A model generated the notes under the pieces. The model made no database searches and was not told where the DNA came from. It worked only from the letters and a program-made list of their open reading frames with translations. Shown here in pieces: positions 49,918 through 59,485 of a stretch of 64,000 nucleotides of DNA. Made by a program: the position numbers and the translations under genes. Location: assembly GCA_028714375.1 (NCBI GenBank), contig JAQTMK010000003.1, positions 16,721 through 80,720 of the forward strand. The letters are read 5' to 3'. Position 1 is the first letter of the stretch. Every line of letters starts with the position of its first letter. The DNA comes from Candidatus Nanoarchaeia archaeon (GTDB lineage: Archaea; Nanobdellota; Nanobdellia; SCGC-AAA011-G17; JACPNG01).

Positions 49918-51615
49918 TTATATCTTCCTTTTCAAACAGGCATAAACAAAACCTAAGTATAAAGGACTTGGTCTTAAAGGCTTGGAAGTATACTCAGGAT
50001 GGAACTGAACACCTACAAAAAATGGATGCTCTCTTAACTCCAAAACCTGGATAATGTCCTCGTCTTTTGCTTTCCCGGAAAATACCATTCCTTTTGCAAT
50101 AAAATCCCTGAAATAATTATTATTGAATTCATACCTGTGTCTGAATCTTTCTCTTATCTGTGTTTTTCCATATAAATTAGAAACAAAACTTCCTGGTCTT
50201 AATATGATTTCTTTACCGCCCAGCCTCATTGTTCCACCCATCTCATTAAGACTTTTCTGGTTAAATAATAAATCAATCACAGGCTTTGATGTATTCCTGT
50301 CAACTTCTGTAGTATGAGCATCGCTCCAGCCCAAAACATTTCTTGCAAATTCAATTATAGCCATCTGAAATCCATAGCATAATCCTAAGTAGGGTAATCT
50401 TTTTTCTCTTGCATATCTTACACATCTTATTTTTCCCTCAACCCCTCTTGAACCAAAACCCCCAGGAACAACAATGCCGTCAAGTTCCCTTAATTTTTCA
50501 TTCACATTTTCTTCACTAATCTCAGTTGTATCAATCCATTTTATGTTAACTTTGCATCCATAATAAGGAGCACAGTGTTCTAGAGCATTTAAGATGCTGA
50601 TATAAGAATCCCATAATTCAGTATATTTCCCAGTAATTCCAATTGTGATTGTTTTCTCAGCCTTTTTTATATTGTCAGCAAATCTTTCCCAGTTTTCAAA
50701 AGTCAGTTCGCTGTTTGCAGTTCCTTTTTGCAAAGATAATCTTTCCATAATGGTTTTATCCAAACCAATTTCTCTCAGATACAAGGGAATTTCATAAACC
50801 CCATTAACATTGTGTAAATTAAATATTTTCTCAACAGGTAAATTACTGTAAACACTTATTTTTTCCCTTATCTTTGTTTCAATTGGCAGATTAGATCTGC
50901 AGATAATAATATCTGGCTGCACTCCTAATGATAATAGATTTCTTAATCCAATTTGTGCAGCTTTGCTTTTATGCTCACCCAAAGAACTTGGTTTTAAAAT
51001 ATAACTTAAACTTACAAAACAAACATTGTCTTTTCCTTCTTCATATGCTAATTGCCTCATTGCTTCAATAAAATAACTGTTTTCCAAATCTCCTACAGTA
51101 CCGCCAACTTCAATTATAACAACATCAGCATCAGATTTATTTGCCAGATTTCTTACAAAATGCTTTATCTCACCTGTAACATGAGGTATAAACTGAACAT
51201 CTCTTCCAAGATATTTTCCAGCTCTCTCTTTGTCAATAATAGTCTTGAATAATTTTCCTGCAGTAAGATAATTTTCCTTTGTTAAATTCCTGTTGTTAAA
51301 CCTTTCATAGCTTCCTAAATCCAAGTCTGTTTCAGTTCCGTCATCTAAAACAAAAACCTCACCATGTCTGTATGGATTTAATGTTCCTGCATCATAATTT
51401 AAGTAACCATCAAATTTCATTGGAACAACTTTTATCCCATTGCACCCCAATAAGGTTCCTAGACTTGAACTAAAAATTCCTTTTCCAATTCCAGACATCA
51501 CAGTTCCGATTATGACTATGTATTTTGATTTTCCTTTTTTGTAATTTTCAGGTATTTCAGAATAACCTTCTTCTTCAACCCCCTTTTTACCCAAAGAAAT
51601 CACATCTTCATGCAT
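49918..51615 (-). CDS. pyrG: CTP synthase
   Basis: 565 residues: N-terminal amidoligase (IIGTVMSGIGKGIFSSSLG, LNYDAGTLNPYRHGEV) and C-terminal glutamine amidotransferase with nucleophile in YLGLCYGFQMA and HPEYTS. Makes CTP from UTP, ATP and glutamine. An N-terminal extension of about 28 residues precedes the conserved start; a later start is possible but the frame has none better placed. Confidence 0.95.
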   Translation of the reverse strand: MHEDVISLGKKGVEEEGYSEIPENYKKGKSKYIVIIGTVMSGIGKGIFSSSLGTLLGCNGIKVVPMKFDGYLNYDAGTLNPYRHGEVFVLDDGTETDLDLGSYERFNNRNLTKENYLTAGKLFKTIIDKERAGKYLGRDVQFIPHVTGEIKHFVRNLANKSDADVVIIEVGGTVGDLENSYFIEAMRQLAYEEGKDNVCFVSLSYILKPSSLGEHKSKAAQIGLRNLLSLGVQPDIIICRSNLPIETKIREKISVYSNLPVEKIFNLHNVNGVYEIPLYLREIGLDKTIMERLSLQKGTANSELTFENWERFADNIKKAEKTITIGITGKYTELWDSYISILNALEHCAPYYGCKVNIKWIDTTEISEENVNEKLRELDGIVVPGGFGSRGVEGKIRCVRYAREKRLPYLGLCYGFQMAIIEFARNVLGWSDAHTTEVDRNTSKPVIDLLFNQKSLNEMGGTMRLGGKEIILRPGSFVSNLYGKTQIRERFRHRYEFNNNYFRDFIAKGMVFSGKAKDEDIIQVLELREHPFFVGVQFHPEYTSKPLRPSPLYLGFVYACLKRKI

Positions 51616-51737
51616 AAAAGATTAAGCCAAAATCGTCTATTTAAGCATTATTGTAATAGAGAAAACAAAATCAAAAACTTTATTAATAAGCTAAATAAAA
51701 GAAAACAAATCAAAGAAGTGATTTTTTAACGTTTAAA

Positions 51738-53357
51738 ATGAACCAAAACCAACCAATATTCATACTACCTGAAGGCTATTCCAGAACAATAGGAAGAGAC
51801 GCCCAGAGAGTAAACATTCTGGCAGCTAAGCAGGTAGCTGAAACAGTAAGAACAACCTTAGGACCAAAAGGTATGGATAAGATGATTGTTGATTCTACAG
51901 GAAATATTATTGTTACAAATGATGGTGTTACAATTTTACAGGAAATGGGAATTGAACATCCGATAGCAAAAATGCTCGTAGAAGTAGCAAAAACACAGGA
52001 AGATCAGGTTGGAGACGGAACAACCACTGCAGTAGTTTTAGCAGGAGAATTGTTAAAAAACGCAGAAATTCTTTTGGATAAAAACATACATCCAACTGTT
52101 ATAACAAAAGGATACAGATTGGCAGCAGAATATTCTCAAAAAATAATTGAATCAATTGCAGAAAGAATAACTGAAAACGATGTTGAAATATTAAAGAAAA
52201 TTGCAACCACAGCAATGACTGGAAAAGGTGCAGAAACAGCAAAGGATTTGCTTTCAAATTTAGTCGTAAAAGCAGTTCTGCAAATCTTGGAAAAACACGA
52301 TAATAAAATAATCATAGATACAGATAATGTTAAGCTGGAAAAAAAAACTGGAGATGGAATACAGGACTCAGAATTAATTTCCGGGTTAGTATTGGATAAA
52401 GAAAGAGTTCATACAGACATGCCTCTGAGAGTTAAAAATGCAAGAATCGCTTTAATAAATTCTGCAATAGAAATAAGAAATACAGAAACAGATGCAAAAA
52501 TACAGATTACTTCTCCAAATCAACTACAGGAATTTTTATACCAGGAAGAAAAGATGTTAAGAGATATGACTGAAAAAATAATTAACTCTGGAGCCAATGT
52601 TGTTTTCTGCCAGAAAGGCATTGATGATATTGCCCAGCATTATTTTGCTAAGAAAGGGGTTTATGCATGCAGAAGAATAAAAAAATCTGATATGGATAAA
52701 TTAGCAAAAGCAACAAATGCTAAAATCATAACTAATCTTGATGATTTAAATCCAGAGGACTTAGGAAAGGCTGGATTGATTGAAAGCGTTAAGTTTGATG
52801 ACGAGGAAATGACTTATGTAAGAGAATGTGAAAATCCTAAGGCAGTTACAATATTAATAAGAGGAAGCACAGAGCATGTTATTGACGAGGTTGAAAGAGC
52901 TGTAAAAGATGCAATCGGTGATGTTGTTGCTTCATTAAAAAACGGAAAAGTGGTTGGTGGAGCAGGTGCAGCAGAAATTGAAATCTCCAAAAAATTAAAA
53001 GAGTTTTCCACTTCCTTGTCTGGAAGAGAACAGTTAGCAGTCCAGTCATTCGCAGATGCATTGGAAATAATCCCAAAAACCTTGGCAGAGAATGCAGGGT
53101 TAGATCCAATTGATATGCTTACAGAATTAAAAGCCCAGCATGAATTTAACAAATGGGCAGGCATTGATGTTTTCGAAGGCAGAATTAAAGATGCGTTCAA
53201 GTCAGGCGTTATTGAACCATTAAAAATAAAAACTCAGGCAATAAAATCAGCTTCAGAAGTTGCAGAATTAATTTTAAGAATCGATGATGTTATAGCAGGT
53301 TCATCCAGAGATAATTCTCCAAACATACCTCAGACAAATCCTGATATGGACGCTTAA
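51738..53357 (+). CDS. group II chaperonin (thermosome) subunit
   Basis: 539 residues. Equatorial ATP site [13 protein letters not shown] and [14 protein letters not shown], catalytic [14 protein letters not shown] and [13 protein letters not shown] regions all present. It folds cytosolic proteins as a double ring. The C-terminus ends in [15 protein letters not shown] and lacks the Gly-Met repeats common in thermosomes. The leader between TATA-like sequences and the ATG is AT-rich, with a weak ribosome site. Confidence 0.95.
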   Translation: MNQNQPIFILPEGYSRTIGRDAQRVNILAAKQVAETVRTTLGPKGMDKMIVDSTGNIIVTNDGVTILQEMGIEHPIAKMLVEVAKTQEDQVGDGTTTAVVLAGELLKNAEILLDKNIHPTVITKGYRLAAEYSQKIIESIAERITENDVEILKKIATTAMTGKGAETAKDLLSNLVVKAVLQILEKHDNKIIIDTDNVKLEKKTGDGIQDSELISGLVLDKERVHTDMPLRVKNARIALINSAIEIRNTETDAKIQITSPNQLQEFLYQEEKMLRDMTEKIINSGANVVFCQKGIDDIAQHYFAKKGVYACRRIKKSDMDKLAKATNAKIITNLDDLNPEDLGKAGLIESVKFDDEEMTYVRECENPKAVTILIRGSTEHVIDEVERAVKDAIGDVVASLKNGKVVGGAGAAEIEISKKLKEFSTSLSGREQLAVQSFADALEIIPKTLAENAGLDPIDMLTELKAQHEFNKWAGIDVFEGRIKDAFKSGVIEPLKIKTQAIKSASEVAELILRIDDVIAGSSRDNSPNIPQTNPDMDA

Positions 53358-53917
53358 ACTTTTCTCGCCGCTTTTTTATCTATAAAGAAAATACTTAATA
53401 ATCCTATAACTCCCATTGCCCCAGCTAAACCAAATACCAATTGGAAACTAGTTATTTCTGCTAACCATGCTCCTGCATATGCTGTCAAAGCAGTTCCTAC
53501 TCCAACCATTGAAGAATAAATTGACCATTGCAATCCTCTTTTTCCTTTTTCCAAATTTGAGGTAAATAAACTATACCAAGATGGATATGCAAAGCTTGCT
53601 CCTAATCCATGTATGAATTGGACCAAATACATTTGATTTATGTTTGTTAGGAATATGTATCCAAAAGGAATCAATATTGTTAAAAAAGTTCCAACAATCA
53701 GCATCCATCTTCTGTCTTTAGGATTAAATATCTTAGCAAAAATAATTTGTAGGACTGCATGAGTAATTATAAAAATAGCACTTGCCAATCCAGCAGCAGT
53801 AATACTTCCACCAACTAGATGATCATTGATAAAAATTGATAAGATTGGTCCGATTAAACCAAATCCACTAAAAACAAAAATATCTGAGATTATTAATAAT
53901 TTTAATGTTTTATTCAT
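53354..53917 (-). CDS. half-length MFS transporter (six helices)
   Basis: 187 residues with about six hydrophobic segments matching the N-terminal half of a major facilitator protein ([14 protein letters not shown], the DRRWMLIVG loop and [18 protein letters not shown]). It stops after helix 6 ([11 protein letters not shown]) where the central loop would be. A ribosome site (GGTGACGA) precedes the ATG. No second half is found downstream: the stop overlaps the chaperonin gene by 4 nt. Either a truncated gene or a true half-transporter that dimerises. Confidence 0.75.
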   Translation of the reverse strand: MNKTLKLLIISDIFVFSGFGLIGPILSIFINDHLVGGSITAAGLASAIFIITHAVLQIIFAKIFNPKDRRWMLIVGTFLTILIPFGYIFLTNINQMYLVQFIHGLGASFAYPSWYSLFTSNLEKGKRGLQWSIYSSMVGVGTALTAYAGAWLAEITSFQLVFGLAGAMGVIGLLSIFFIDKKAARKV

Positions 53918-53975
53918 TCGTCACCACTCTTTTATATATTTTAGAAATTATAGATTTATAAACTTATTTGTTATA

Positions 53976-54047
53976 TGCGCCAGCGGGGAGTCGAACCCCG
54001 GTCTAAGCGTTGGCAACGCCTAATTCTAACCATTAAACTACTGGCGC
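53976..54047 (-). tRNA. tRNA-Gly(GCC)
   Basis: The acceptor stem GCGCCAG/CTGGCGC has discriminator A. The anticodon stem AGGCG/CGCTT holds loop TTGCCAA (anticodon GCC). T arm GGGG-TTCGACT-CCCC. No intron. Confidence 0.94.
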
Positions 54048-54112
54048 CTAGTTCAGAAAACCAACTATTCCTTTAAAAACCTTTTCTTAATACAAATATA
54101 TACCAAAACAAC

Positions 54113-54137
54113 AAAAAAACCAGAGATTTCTCCCTGG
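54113..54137 (-). terminator. GNRA hairpin + U-tract terminator
   Basis: Minus strand CCAGGGA-GAAA-TCTCTGG, seven T, then GTTGTTTTGGTATATATTTG. It shares stem, loop and tail with the 49276-49300 module, including an identical 17-nt downstream stretch. It ends the three-gene island. Confidence 0.75.
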
Positions 54138-54146
54138 TAAAGTTAT

Positions 54147-54323
54147 TTAAGAAGATACAAAACTGAAAGTCCTTGGATCATCCAGCATTTCTTTTTGAGA
54201 TTTTCGTGTTCTGTTAAGATATTCAATTAAACTAGTTGCATTTTTCGCTGCTTTCTTAAGCTCTCGAAGAATATCTTTTTTCTCCTCGTTAGTTAACTTA
54301 ATTTCTTTCTTTTTTTCTCTCAT
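54147..54323 (-). CDS. 58-aa charged helical protein, third of island
   Basis: Starts MREKKKEIKLTNEEKKDILR; Lys/Glu-rich, helical, no Cys. The internal ATG at 54323 is preferred because GAGGT stands 6 nt before it; a longer in-frame start exists at 54395. It overlaps the previous gene by 26 nt and ends just before the terminator. Unknown family. Confidence 0.5.
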   Translation of the reverse strand: MREKKKEIKLTNEEKKDILRELKKAAKNATSLIEYLNRTRKSQKEMLDDPRTFSFVSS

Positions 54324-54579
54324 CGTGAACCTCTTCTGAAACAGATTGGATAGTTTTGTGCGTATCATATCCTTCTTCGTCCAAATCTTTTCCAATCAAA
54401 CCACTATCAAATGGTTCATTAAGCTTGGACCTTAACTCTCTCCAATCATCGATAATGCGTTGGTTAAGCTTATCCAGAAATCTCTTTGTTTTTTTATGGT
54501 TTTTATCAAGGGTTCTCTTAGAAGGTCTTTTTAGTTCTATCTCATTTGAACCTAATTTAATTTTAACTTTTTTTCTCAT
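54298..54579 (-). CDS. 93-aa charged helical protein, second of island
   Basis: Basic N-terminus (MRKKVKIKLGSNEIELKRPS), helical middle, acidic tail ending in KKERN. The ATG overlaps the previous stop (ATGA), so it is translationally coupled. No motif known. The order of small, charged, soluble proteins is typical of virus or plasmid modules, but no hallmark gene is present. Confidence 0.55.
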   Translation of the reverse strand: MRKKVKIKLGSNEIELKRPSKRTLDKNHKKTKRFLDKLNQRIIDDWRELRSKLNEPFDSGLIGKDLDEEGYDTHKTIQSVSEEVHDERKKERN

Positions 54580-54785
54580 TTCGCAGAAACTCCAATTATC
54601 CTTCGGTCAGGATCCAACTGATTTTGATAAGCTTGCGAGATTTCCCGATCTCTTTCTATTCTTTTCCTCTCTCGTATTACAAATTTCCTCCATTCATTAT
54701 AAAATATTATCTCGAACTTGGTCATCCCTTCCCTTTTCTCCTTAGTTAATTTTGGCGGCACTTCAGGCAAAGGCACATGTCTCAT
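54576..54785 (-). CDS. 69-aa basic protein, first of island
   Basis: MRHVPLPEVPPKLTKEKREG start; Pro-rich N-terminus, then an Arg/Lys-rich helix. Ribosome site AAAGGAGG 6 nt before ATG. The leader upstream can fold AGAATC...GATTCT just before that site. Unknown family; likely co-expressed with the two genes downstream. Confidence 0.55.
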   Translation of the reverse strand: MRHVPLPEVPPKLTKEKREGMTKFEIIFYNEWRKFVIRERKRIERDREISQAYQNQLDPDRRIIGVSAK

Positions 54786-54923
54786 AATTTCCTCCTTTCA
54801 GAATCTCCGGGTCTTCCGTTGATTCTAAATTTTAAAATAGAATTCTAAATAATAACAAAAAATACATTATTTCAATTACAAAGATAAAATACAATAGGAC
54901 TATTTAAAGATTATTATCTTCTT

Positions 54924-55487
54924 TTAATCTATTGGATATGTCATATTACGAGAATCTGGATTAAACTGGGCCCATTTTTGTATAGATAATACTGCATGGG
55001 TCATTCCCAAAATTTCTTCTAACTTACAAATCTCATTTGAACCTCTTAGTTCATTTATTCTAATCAAATCTTCTTCAGCTAAAGATTTTTGTGGTTCTAT
55101 AAGTGTATTTAATTCATTCAGCTTTCTCTGGATATCTTTGAGTTCAGAATGATAAATTGCCTTCCCGTCTTTGGTCCTATAAAATCCCTCTTCAAGCAAT
55201 TGACCAATATATTTAGGAAGCTCATTAAATTTTTCTATAACACATTTACTATGAATTGGGAATCTTTTTGCTTTTAAAACTTGAGTTAATGCAAACAATT
55301 TGGAATAATTATTAAGGAAAAAATTGTGCATTGGATCTCCAACATAAACAGTATACGGAAGAAAACCCTTCATCTCATAAGGAATTTCATTATTTTTTAT
55401 TGCAGCAAAATAAGCATTAAAATCCTCTACACTCTCAATCGTTCCCCTACAAGTCAATCCAAGATTAATCATCCCTCTATAACTCAA
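54924..55487 (-). CDS. uncharacterised protein, 187 aa
   Basis: Soluble, mixed alpha/beta; notable VYVGDPMHNFFLNN and a helical C-terminal half. It could start at the internal ATG 55472 (MINLGLTCRG). It follows the ATPase-NTD paralogue by 16 nt on the same strand, so it may belong to that operon. No family recognised. Confidence 0.5.
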   Translation of the reverse strand: MSYRGMINLGLTCRGTIESVEDFNAYFAAIKNNEIPYEMKGFLPYTVYVGDPMHNFFLNNYSKLFALTQVLKAKRFPIHSKCVIEKFNELPKYIGQLLEEGFYRTKDGKAIYHSELKDIQRKLNELNTLIEPQKSLAEEDLIRINELRGSNEICKLEEILGMTHAVLSIQKWAQFNPDSRNMTYPID

Positions 55488-55503
55488 TCCAAATATAAAA
55501 AGA

Positions 55504-56352
55504 TTATTGTTCTCTCCTCAGTATAAACTTAGAACTAACTTCTTCCTTTCCAAAACTACCCAAAAGTCTGAAATTACCATACTTAACATTATACTCGGTT
55601 TTCTTAGCATCAAAAGCCTCACCAGACTTAACGACAAACTTACGTATAAATTCAGCAATGTCTTTCTCATTCGAATAAACAACACTGGTTTCAATCTTGC
55701 CTAAAATCTTGTAATCAACAAGAACCGGTTTGTTAATTCCATCACAGATAACACCCAAAATATTTCCGTCTCTGAAAAAACCATCAATAAGACCAAAAGC
55801 ATAAGCATCTCTGTTAATCATATACCTTATCTTCTCTAATTCAGATAAATTAAATTCTAAATTCTTCTTCTTATACACCCTACCCCATTTACCCATTAAG
55901 TATTTATCATCTTTAAGAATTTTCTTGTCAAGTTTCATTCTTAATTTAATTTCTTCTTTGCATTCTTTGAGAATATCATAATCAATTTTAGGTTCAAGTA
56001 AATTATAAATTATTTTTCCGTTGTTTTCAACCTTGGCCATAACCAAATCTAAATTACTTGCAAAAAGCAAAGTGTATTGTATTGGATAAACAATTTCTTT
56101 TGTATATTCTGGCTCAGGTGCTTCAGATAGGTTTGGTTTAACAGGAGAAAATTTAGGCATTTCTTTCATATAATGTATTTTTTCTCTTGCTTTAATATCA
56201 GCAGCAGAAATAAAAAGAGCCTTTAAAAACTTCATGCTTACTCTTAGTTTCTCAGCCCTTATTGGATCTTCAGTAACAACCTGTAAAATTCTTTCTAGTT
56301 CTTTCTCTTTCTCAATTTCATTAACATCACGCATAAACATTATTTCATCCAT
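55504..56352 (-). CDS. ATPase-less paralogue of the pilus ATPase N-terminal region
   Basis: 282 residues. Residues about 95-280 parallel the N-terminal domain of the 8162 ATPase: LLEPKIDYDILKECKEEI vs LVEPNLNDNE, YMINRDAYAFGLIDGFF vs YYIYRDFSGLNQIEPIM, ICDGINKPVLVDYKILG vs ECNGIGTPIYIVHRKYR, then FIRKFVVKSGEA and a GNFRLLGSFG...RRE end that stops before the Walker A region. So the motor domain is absent, which looks like design, not decay, since the frame is intact. It follows a coiled-coil gene by 1 nt. Confidence 0.6.
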   Translation of the reverse strand: MDEIMFMRDVNEIEKEKELERILQVVTEDPIRAEKLRVSMKFLKALFISAADIKAREKIHYMKEMPKFSPVKPNLSEAPEPEYTKEIVYPIQYTLLFASNLDLVMAKVENNGKIIYNLLEPKIDYDILKECKEEIKLRMKLDKKILKDDKYLMGKWGRVYKKKNLEFNLSELEKIRYMINRDAYAFGLIDGFFRDGNILGVICDGINKPVLVDYKILGKIETSVVYSNEKDIAEFIRKFVVKSGEAFDAKKTEYNVKYGNFRLLGSFGKEEVSSKFILRREQ

Positions 56353-56353
56353 G

Positions 56354-56710
56354 TTAGAATGGAGATTTAGGCAAAGGCCTGGTGCTCATCTGGCTTGGAG
56401 TCCCTGTCATAGTCTTGTCCCTTACATATTTTTCTAAAAGAACTAATCCACGAGCAATATTTTTGTTTTGTTCCAGTAAAACCTCTAATTTTCTAACCAA
56501 AGGTTCATCAGTTCCAGACTTAATATGGTTTGCTGCATCTTCAAAAAGCTCAACCATCTCGCTTATTTTATTAGTTAGTTTATTCATAGAATTAATCATT
56601 TCAGCATTTTTCTCCTGTAACTTTATGCTGTGATCTATAAGTTGTTTAGTCATCTCTTCATAAGAATATTTATTAGTTTTCTTTGGAGAAGCAGTATTTT
56701 TACTTGCCAA
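56354..56710 (-). CDS. coiled-coil protein, 118 aa
   Basis: TTG start at 56710 supported by GAGGTGA 6 nt upstream. A Lys/Ser-rich start, then a long heptad-like helix (residues about 20-95: Leu/Ile/Met every 3-4 positions) and a Pro-rich tail RPLPKSPF. It lies 1 nt upstream of the ATPase-NTD paralogue and is probably co-translated; the two likely interact. Confidence 0.6.
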   Translation of the reverse strand: MASKNTASPKKTNKYSYEEMTKQLIDHSIKLQEKNAEMINSMNKLTNKISEMVELFEDAANHIKSGTDEPLVRKLEVLLEQNKNIARGLVLLEKYVRDKTMTGTPSQMSTRPLPKSPF

Positions 56711-56814
56711 CGTTTATCACCTCTTAATTAATTGAAAATACCCAAAACTAATATAAAAAGGTTTCTATGGAATAATCAAGCAGATTTATAAATTTCTAAT
56801 GTTTATATCTATTT

Positions 56815-57450
56815 ATGATTAAAGCAGTTATCTTTGATTTTGATGGAGTAATTATTAATACAGAAAAACCAAAATTTAAGTCTCTTAAAGAAAAAGCACT
56901 AAAGTATGGATATAAAATAAATAATAATCAATTTAACAATTTTATCGGTAAAAAAAGGGGGAGTTACATAAAAGAAATGTTTCCAAATATCCCAAAAAAA
57001 GATTTGGAGAAAATTTTAAGTGAAGTCAGAAAAAACTTCCATCAAAATATAAAAAAGTATCCTTTAATTAAAGGCATCAAGTCTCTTATTAAATACTTAA
57101 AATTTAATAAAATAAAAATTGCAATAACCACTGGAACAAACAAGAAAGAAATTATGAAAATATTAAAACTATATGGGATAAACAAATTTAATCTTATTGT
57201 AAGTGGGATGGAGGTTAAGTCTTCTAAACCAAACCCAGAATGTTATAATATTACATTAAAAAAATTAAAATTAAGACCCGGTGAAGTAATCGTAATTGAA
57301 GATTCTCCGGCGGGAGTGATTGCAGCAAAAAAAACTGGAGCAACAGTCTATGGGCTTGGCACATATCTTTCAAAGAAAGAACTTAAAGGAGCAGACTTTT
57401 TCTTTAAAGATCATATTCAAATTCTAAAATATTTTAAAAAAATTCTATAA
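56815..57450 (+). CDS. HAD-superfamily hydrolase (beta-phosphoglucomutase-like)
   Basis: 211 residues. Motif I DFDGVIINTEKPK (nucleophile Asp and acid), motif II ITTGTNKKEI, motif III KPNPECYN and motif IV IEDSPAGVIAA. The cap domain lies between motifs I and II. Acts on small phosphorylated molecules; substrate unknown. TATA-like TTTATAAATTT stands about 30 nt upstream. Confidence 0.88.
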   Translation: MIKAVIFDFDGVIINTEKPKFKSLKEKALKYGYKINNNQFNNFIGKKRGSYIKEMFPNIPKKDLEKILSEVRKNFHQNIKKYPLIKGIKSLIKYLKFNKIKIAITTGTNKKEIMKILKLYGINKFNLIVSGMEVKSSKPNPECYNITLKKLKLRPGEVIVIEDSPAGVIAAKKTGATVYGLGTYLSKKELKGADFFFKDHIQILKYFKKIL

Positions 57451-58413
57451 ACTCTCAAACTCGTGCATAATATCTTCCAATATTTTAGCAGCCATTTGCG
57501 GATGCCAGAAATTCAAGAATAAACATGGCTCAACCTGTAAAACAATTCTGTCTTTGACAGGAAATAATTTTCTCTTGGGGCCAAAAGCACTCCCACCATC
57601 AAAAACAGTTTCCATAGTGATTTCAGGAAGAGGAACTTTATCCAATGCATACTTGACAGCTTCCAAATAATTTCCAGGACTAAAATTAGTTTTCAATCTT
57701 TTCAGGGAAATTCTGTCAGAATATTTTTCAATCTTTTCAAGATCTTTCAGAATAGCTTCACGGTATTCAGAACTCATCTTGGTTAAATCAAAACTGTTAT
57801 ACAATCTTAAAATATTAAGAATCATCCTTTTTGTTTCAGTAAGAACAGCATTCTTGTAATCCATCTCAATCTTTCTGAAAAAATCAAAATACTTTGTATT
57901 TATGTTTGTAATAATATCATTGACTTTTTTCTTCTGAATCTTCCTCTCAGTAAAAACCAGAATATCCATTATACTTGGAACAATCTTCATTCTGTCAAAA
58001 GCCCTGTGAATAAGCAAGATATAAGCTTCATCCTGAACTTCTGCCCAGAACCCCTGATAAATTTTTAATTTTTCATAATATTCATCTTCATCTTTTGCAA
58101 CCCACGAATATTTTTTCATGTAGTCGCTTACTTTTTCCTTGTCATTCATCTTGAAAACCTCAAAAGCATTTGTAGCAGTTTTTAAAGAAGGAATATCTCT
58201 GTTAAAATCAAGACCATACAGTCTGTTTCTTGAAATATTTGAAACAATTAACTTACCGCCAACCTTGCTCCACAATAAACTTGCAACAGTTTCAGAATTA
58301 TCATCTCTTGCAGAAACACTTTGTAGTGCAGGACCAGAATGAGGACATATCATAGCGATGCTTTTTCCTTTTTCTGTATAAACTGAATACCCCTTTTTAA
58401 AATAACATTCCAT
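57445..58413 (-). CDS. N-formylglutamate-amidohydrolase-like protein (tentative)
   Basis: 322 residues. The N-terminal part has MICPHSGPALQSVSARDDNS and YGLDFNRDIPS, resembling metal-dependent amidohydrolases of the N-formylglutamate/poly-gamma-glutamate group (His in PHSG, Asp/Arg in FNRD). A long helical middle follows and the end has VLQVEPCLFLNFWHPQ. The match is weak and the substrate is unknown. It overlaps the HAD gene by 6 nt, convergent. Confidence 0.4.
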   Translation of the reverse strand: MECYFKKGYSVYTEKGKSIAMICPHSGPALQSVSARDDNSETVASLLWSKVGGKLIVSNISRNRLYGLDFNRDIPSLKTATNAFEVFKMNDKEKVSDYMKKYSWVAKDEDEYYEKLKIYQGFWAEVQDEAYILLIHRAFDRMKIVPSIMDILVFTERKIQKKKVNDIITNINTKYFDFFRKIEMDYKNAVLTETKRMILNILRLYNSFDLTKMSSEYREAILKDLEKIEKYSDRISLKRLKTNFSPGNYLEAVKYALDKVPLPEITMETVFDGGSAFGPKRKLFPVKDRIVLQVEPCLFLNFWHPQMAAKILEDIMHEFESL

Positions 58414-58463
58414 AGTTTTTTTAAAAACTATAAATATTTAAAGATAATTGATTTTGTTTACCT

Positions 58464-59351
58464 ATGGAATTTAAGGATAACTTCATCAACAGATACAAAG
58501 AGCTGACAGATTTGGACAAATTCCTTGAAATATGCCAGATTCCATTAAGAAAATCTGTAAGAGTTAACACATTAAAGTCTTCAGTTTCAGAAATAAAGAA
58601 AGCATTTCCAGGTTCAAAACCAGTTCCATGGTGCGAAGAAGGATTGTGGGTGTCCCAAAGAGGAGTAGGAAACACTCCAGAGCATTTTTTAGGAAAAATT
58701 TATGTCCAGGAAGCAGCTTCAATGATACCTCCGATAGTCTTGTCTCCAAAAAAAGAAGAATTAGTCTTAGATTGTTGTGCAGCACCTGGCTCAAAAACAA
58801 CTCAGCTAAGCATGATGATGAAAAACTCAGGATTGATAATCGCAAACGAACTGGATTATATAAGAATGAAACCTCTGGATATTAACTTAGAAAGATGTGG
58901 TTGTTTAAATGTTCTAAAAACAAACATGGATGCAATGCACATCAGAACAAACTTTGATAAGATCTTGTTGGATGCTCCCTGCTCAGGTATAGGAACAATA
59001 AGAAAATCTCCAAAAACTCCACAGATTTATAATACAAACATGATAAAAAAGCTTGCCGGCGTTCAAAAATCTCTAATTTTAAGAATGTTTGACAATCTAA
59101 GCGAATCCGGAACTATGACTTACTCTACCTGTACATTGGAACCAGAAGAAAACGAAGGTGTAATAAATTTCTTATTAGAAAGAAGAGATAATGCAAAAAT
59201 ACAGAATATCAATCTGAACATCAAAAGAAGCCCAGCAGTTCTAGAGTTTGAAGGCAAAAAATACAATGAAGAAGTAAAAAAGTGTTTAAGAATCTGGCCC
59301 CAGGACAATGATACAGAGGGCTTTTTTGTGACAAAAATAACAAAACAATAA
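58464..59351 (+). CDS. NSUN/RsmB-type m5C methyltransferase
   Basis: 295 residues. SAM motif I VLDCCAAPGSKTTQL, motif IV LLDAPCSGIGT (catalytic-cycle Cys) and motif VI TYSTCTLEPEENEGV (nucleophile Cys), all intact; N-terminal RNA-binding extension LRKSVRVNTLK. Modifies tRNA or rRNA cytosines, as archaeal Trm4-like enzymes do. Confidence 0.93.
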   Translation: MEFKDNFINRYKELTDLDKFLEICQIPLRKSVRVNTLKSSVSEIKKAFPGSKPVPWCEEGLWVSQRGVGNTPEHFLGKIYVQEAASMIPPIVLSPKKEELVLDCCAAPGSKTTQLSMMMKNSGLIIANELDYIRMKPLDINLERCGCLNVLKTNMDAMHIRTNFDKILLDAPCSGIGTIRKSPKTPQIYNTNMIKKLAGVQKSLILRMFDNLSESGTMTYSTCTLEPEENEGVINFLLERRDNAKIQNINLNIKRSPAVLEFEGKKYNEEVKKCLRIWPQDNDTEGFFVTKITKQ

Positions 59352-59361
59352 GTTTATAAAA
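59352..59361 (+). promoter_or_regulatory. TATA-like element for the micro-protein operon
   Basis: GTTTATAAAA stands just after the methyltransferase gene. It would start transcription near 59380, giving a leader of about 105 nt. Confidence 0.45.
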
Positions 59362-59430
59362 TTCCTAGATTTGTCAAAATGATAAGATTTTCTATAAAAA
59401 ACAAGAGGTAAAGTTTGTTAGTTTAAACAC

Positions 59431-59464
59431 TACAGTTTTTTCCACAATCAATGGAAGAACTGTA
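59431..59464 (+). promoter_or_regulatory. leader hairpin upstream of four micro-genes
   Basis: TACAGTTTTTTCCA and TGGAAGAACTGTA form a 13-bp stem with a single bulge, loop CAATCAA. It lies 10-20 nt before the ribosome site AAAGGAG. Confidence 0.6.
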
Positions 59465-59485
59465 AAACCTTAGAAAGGAGAATCT

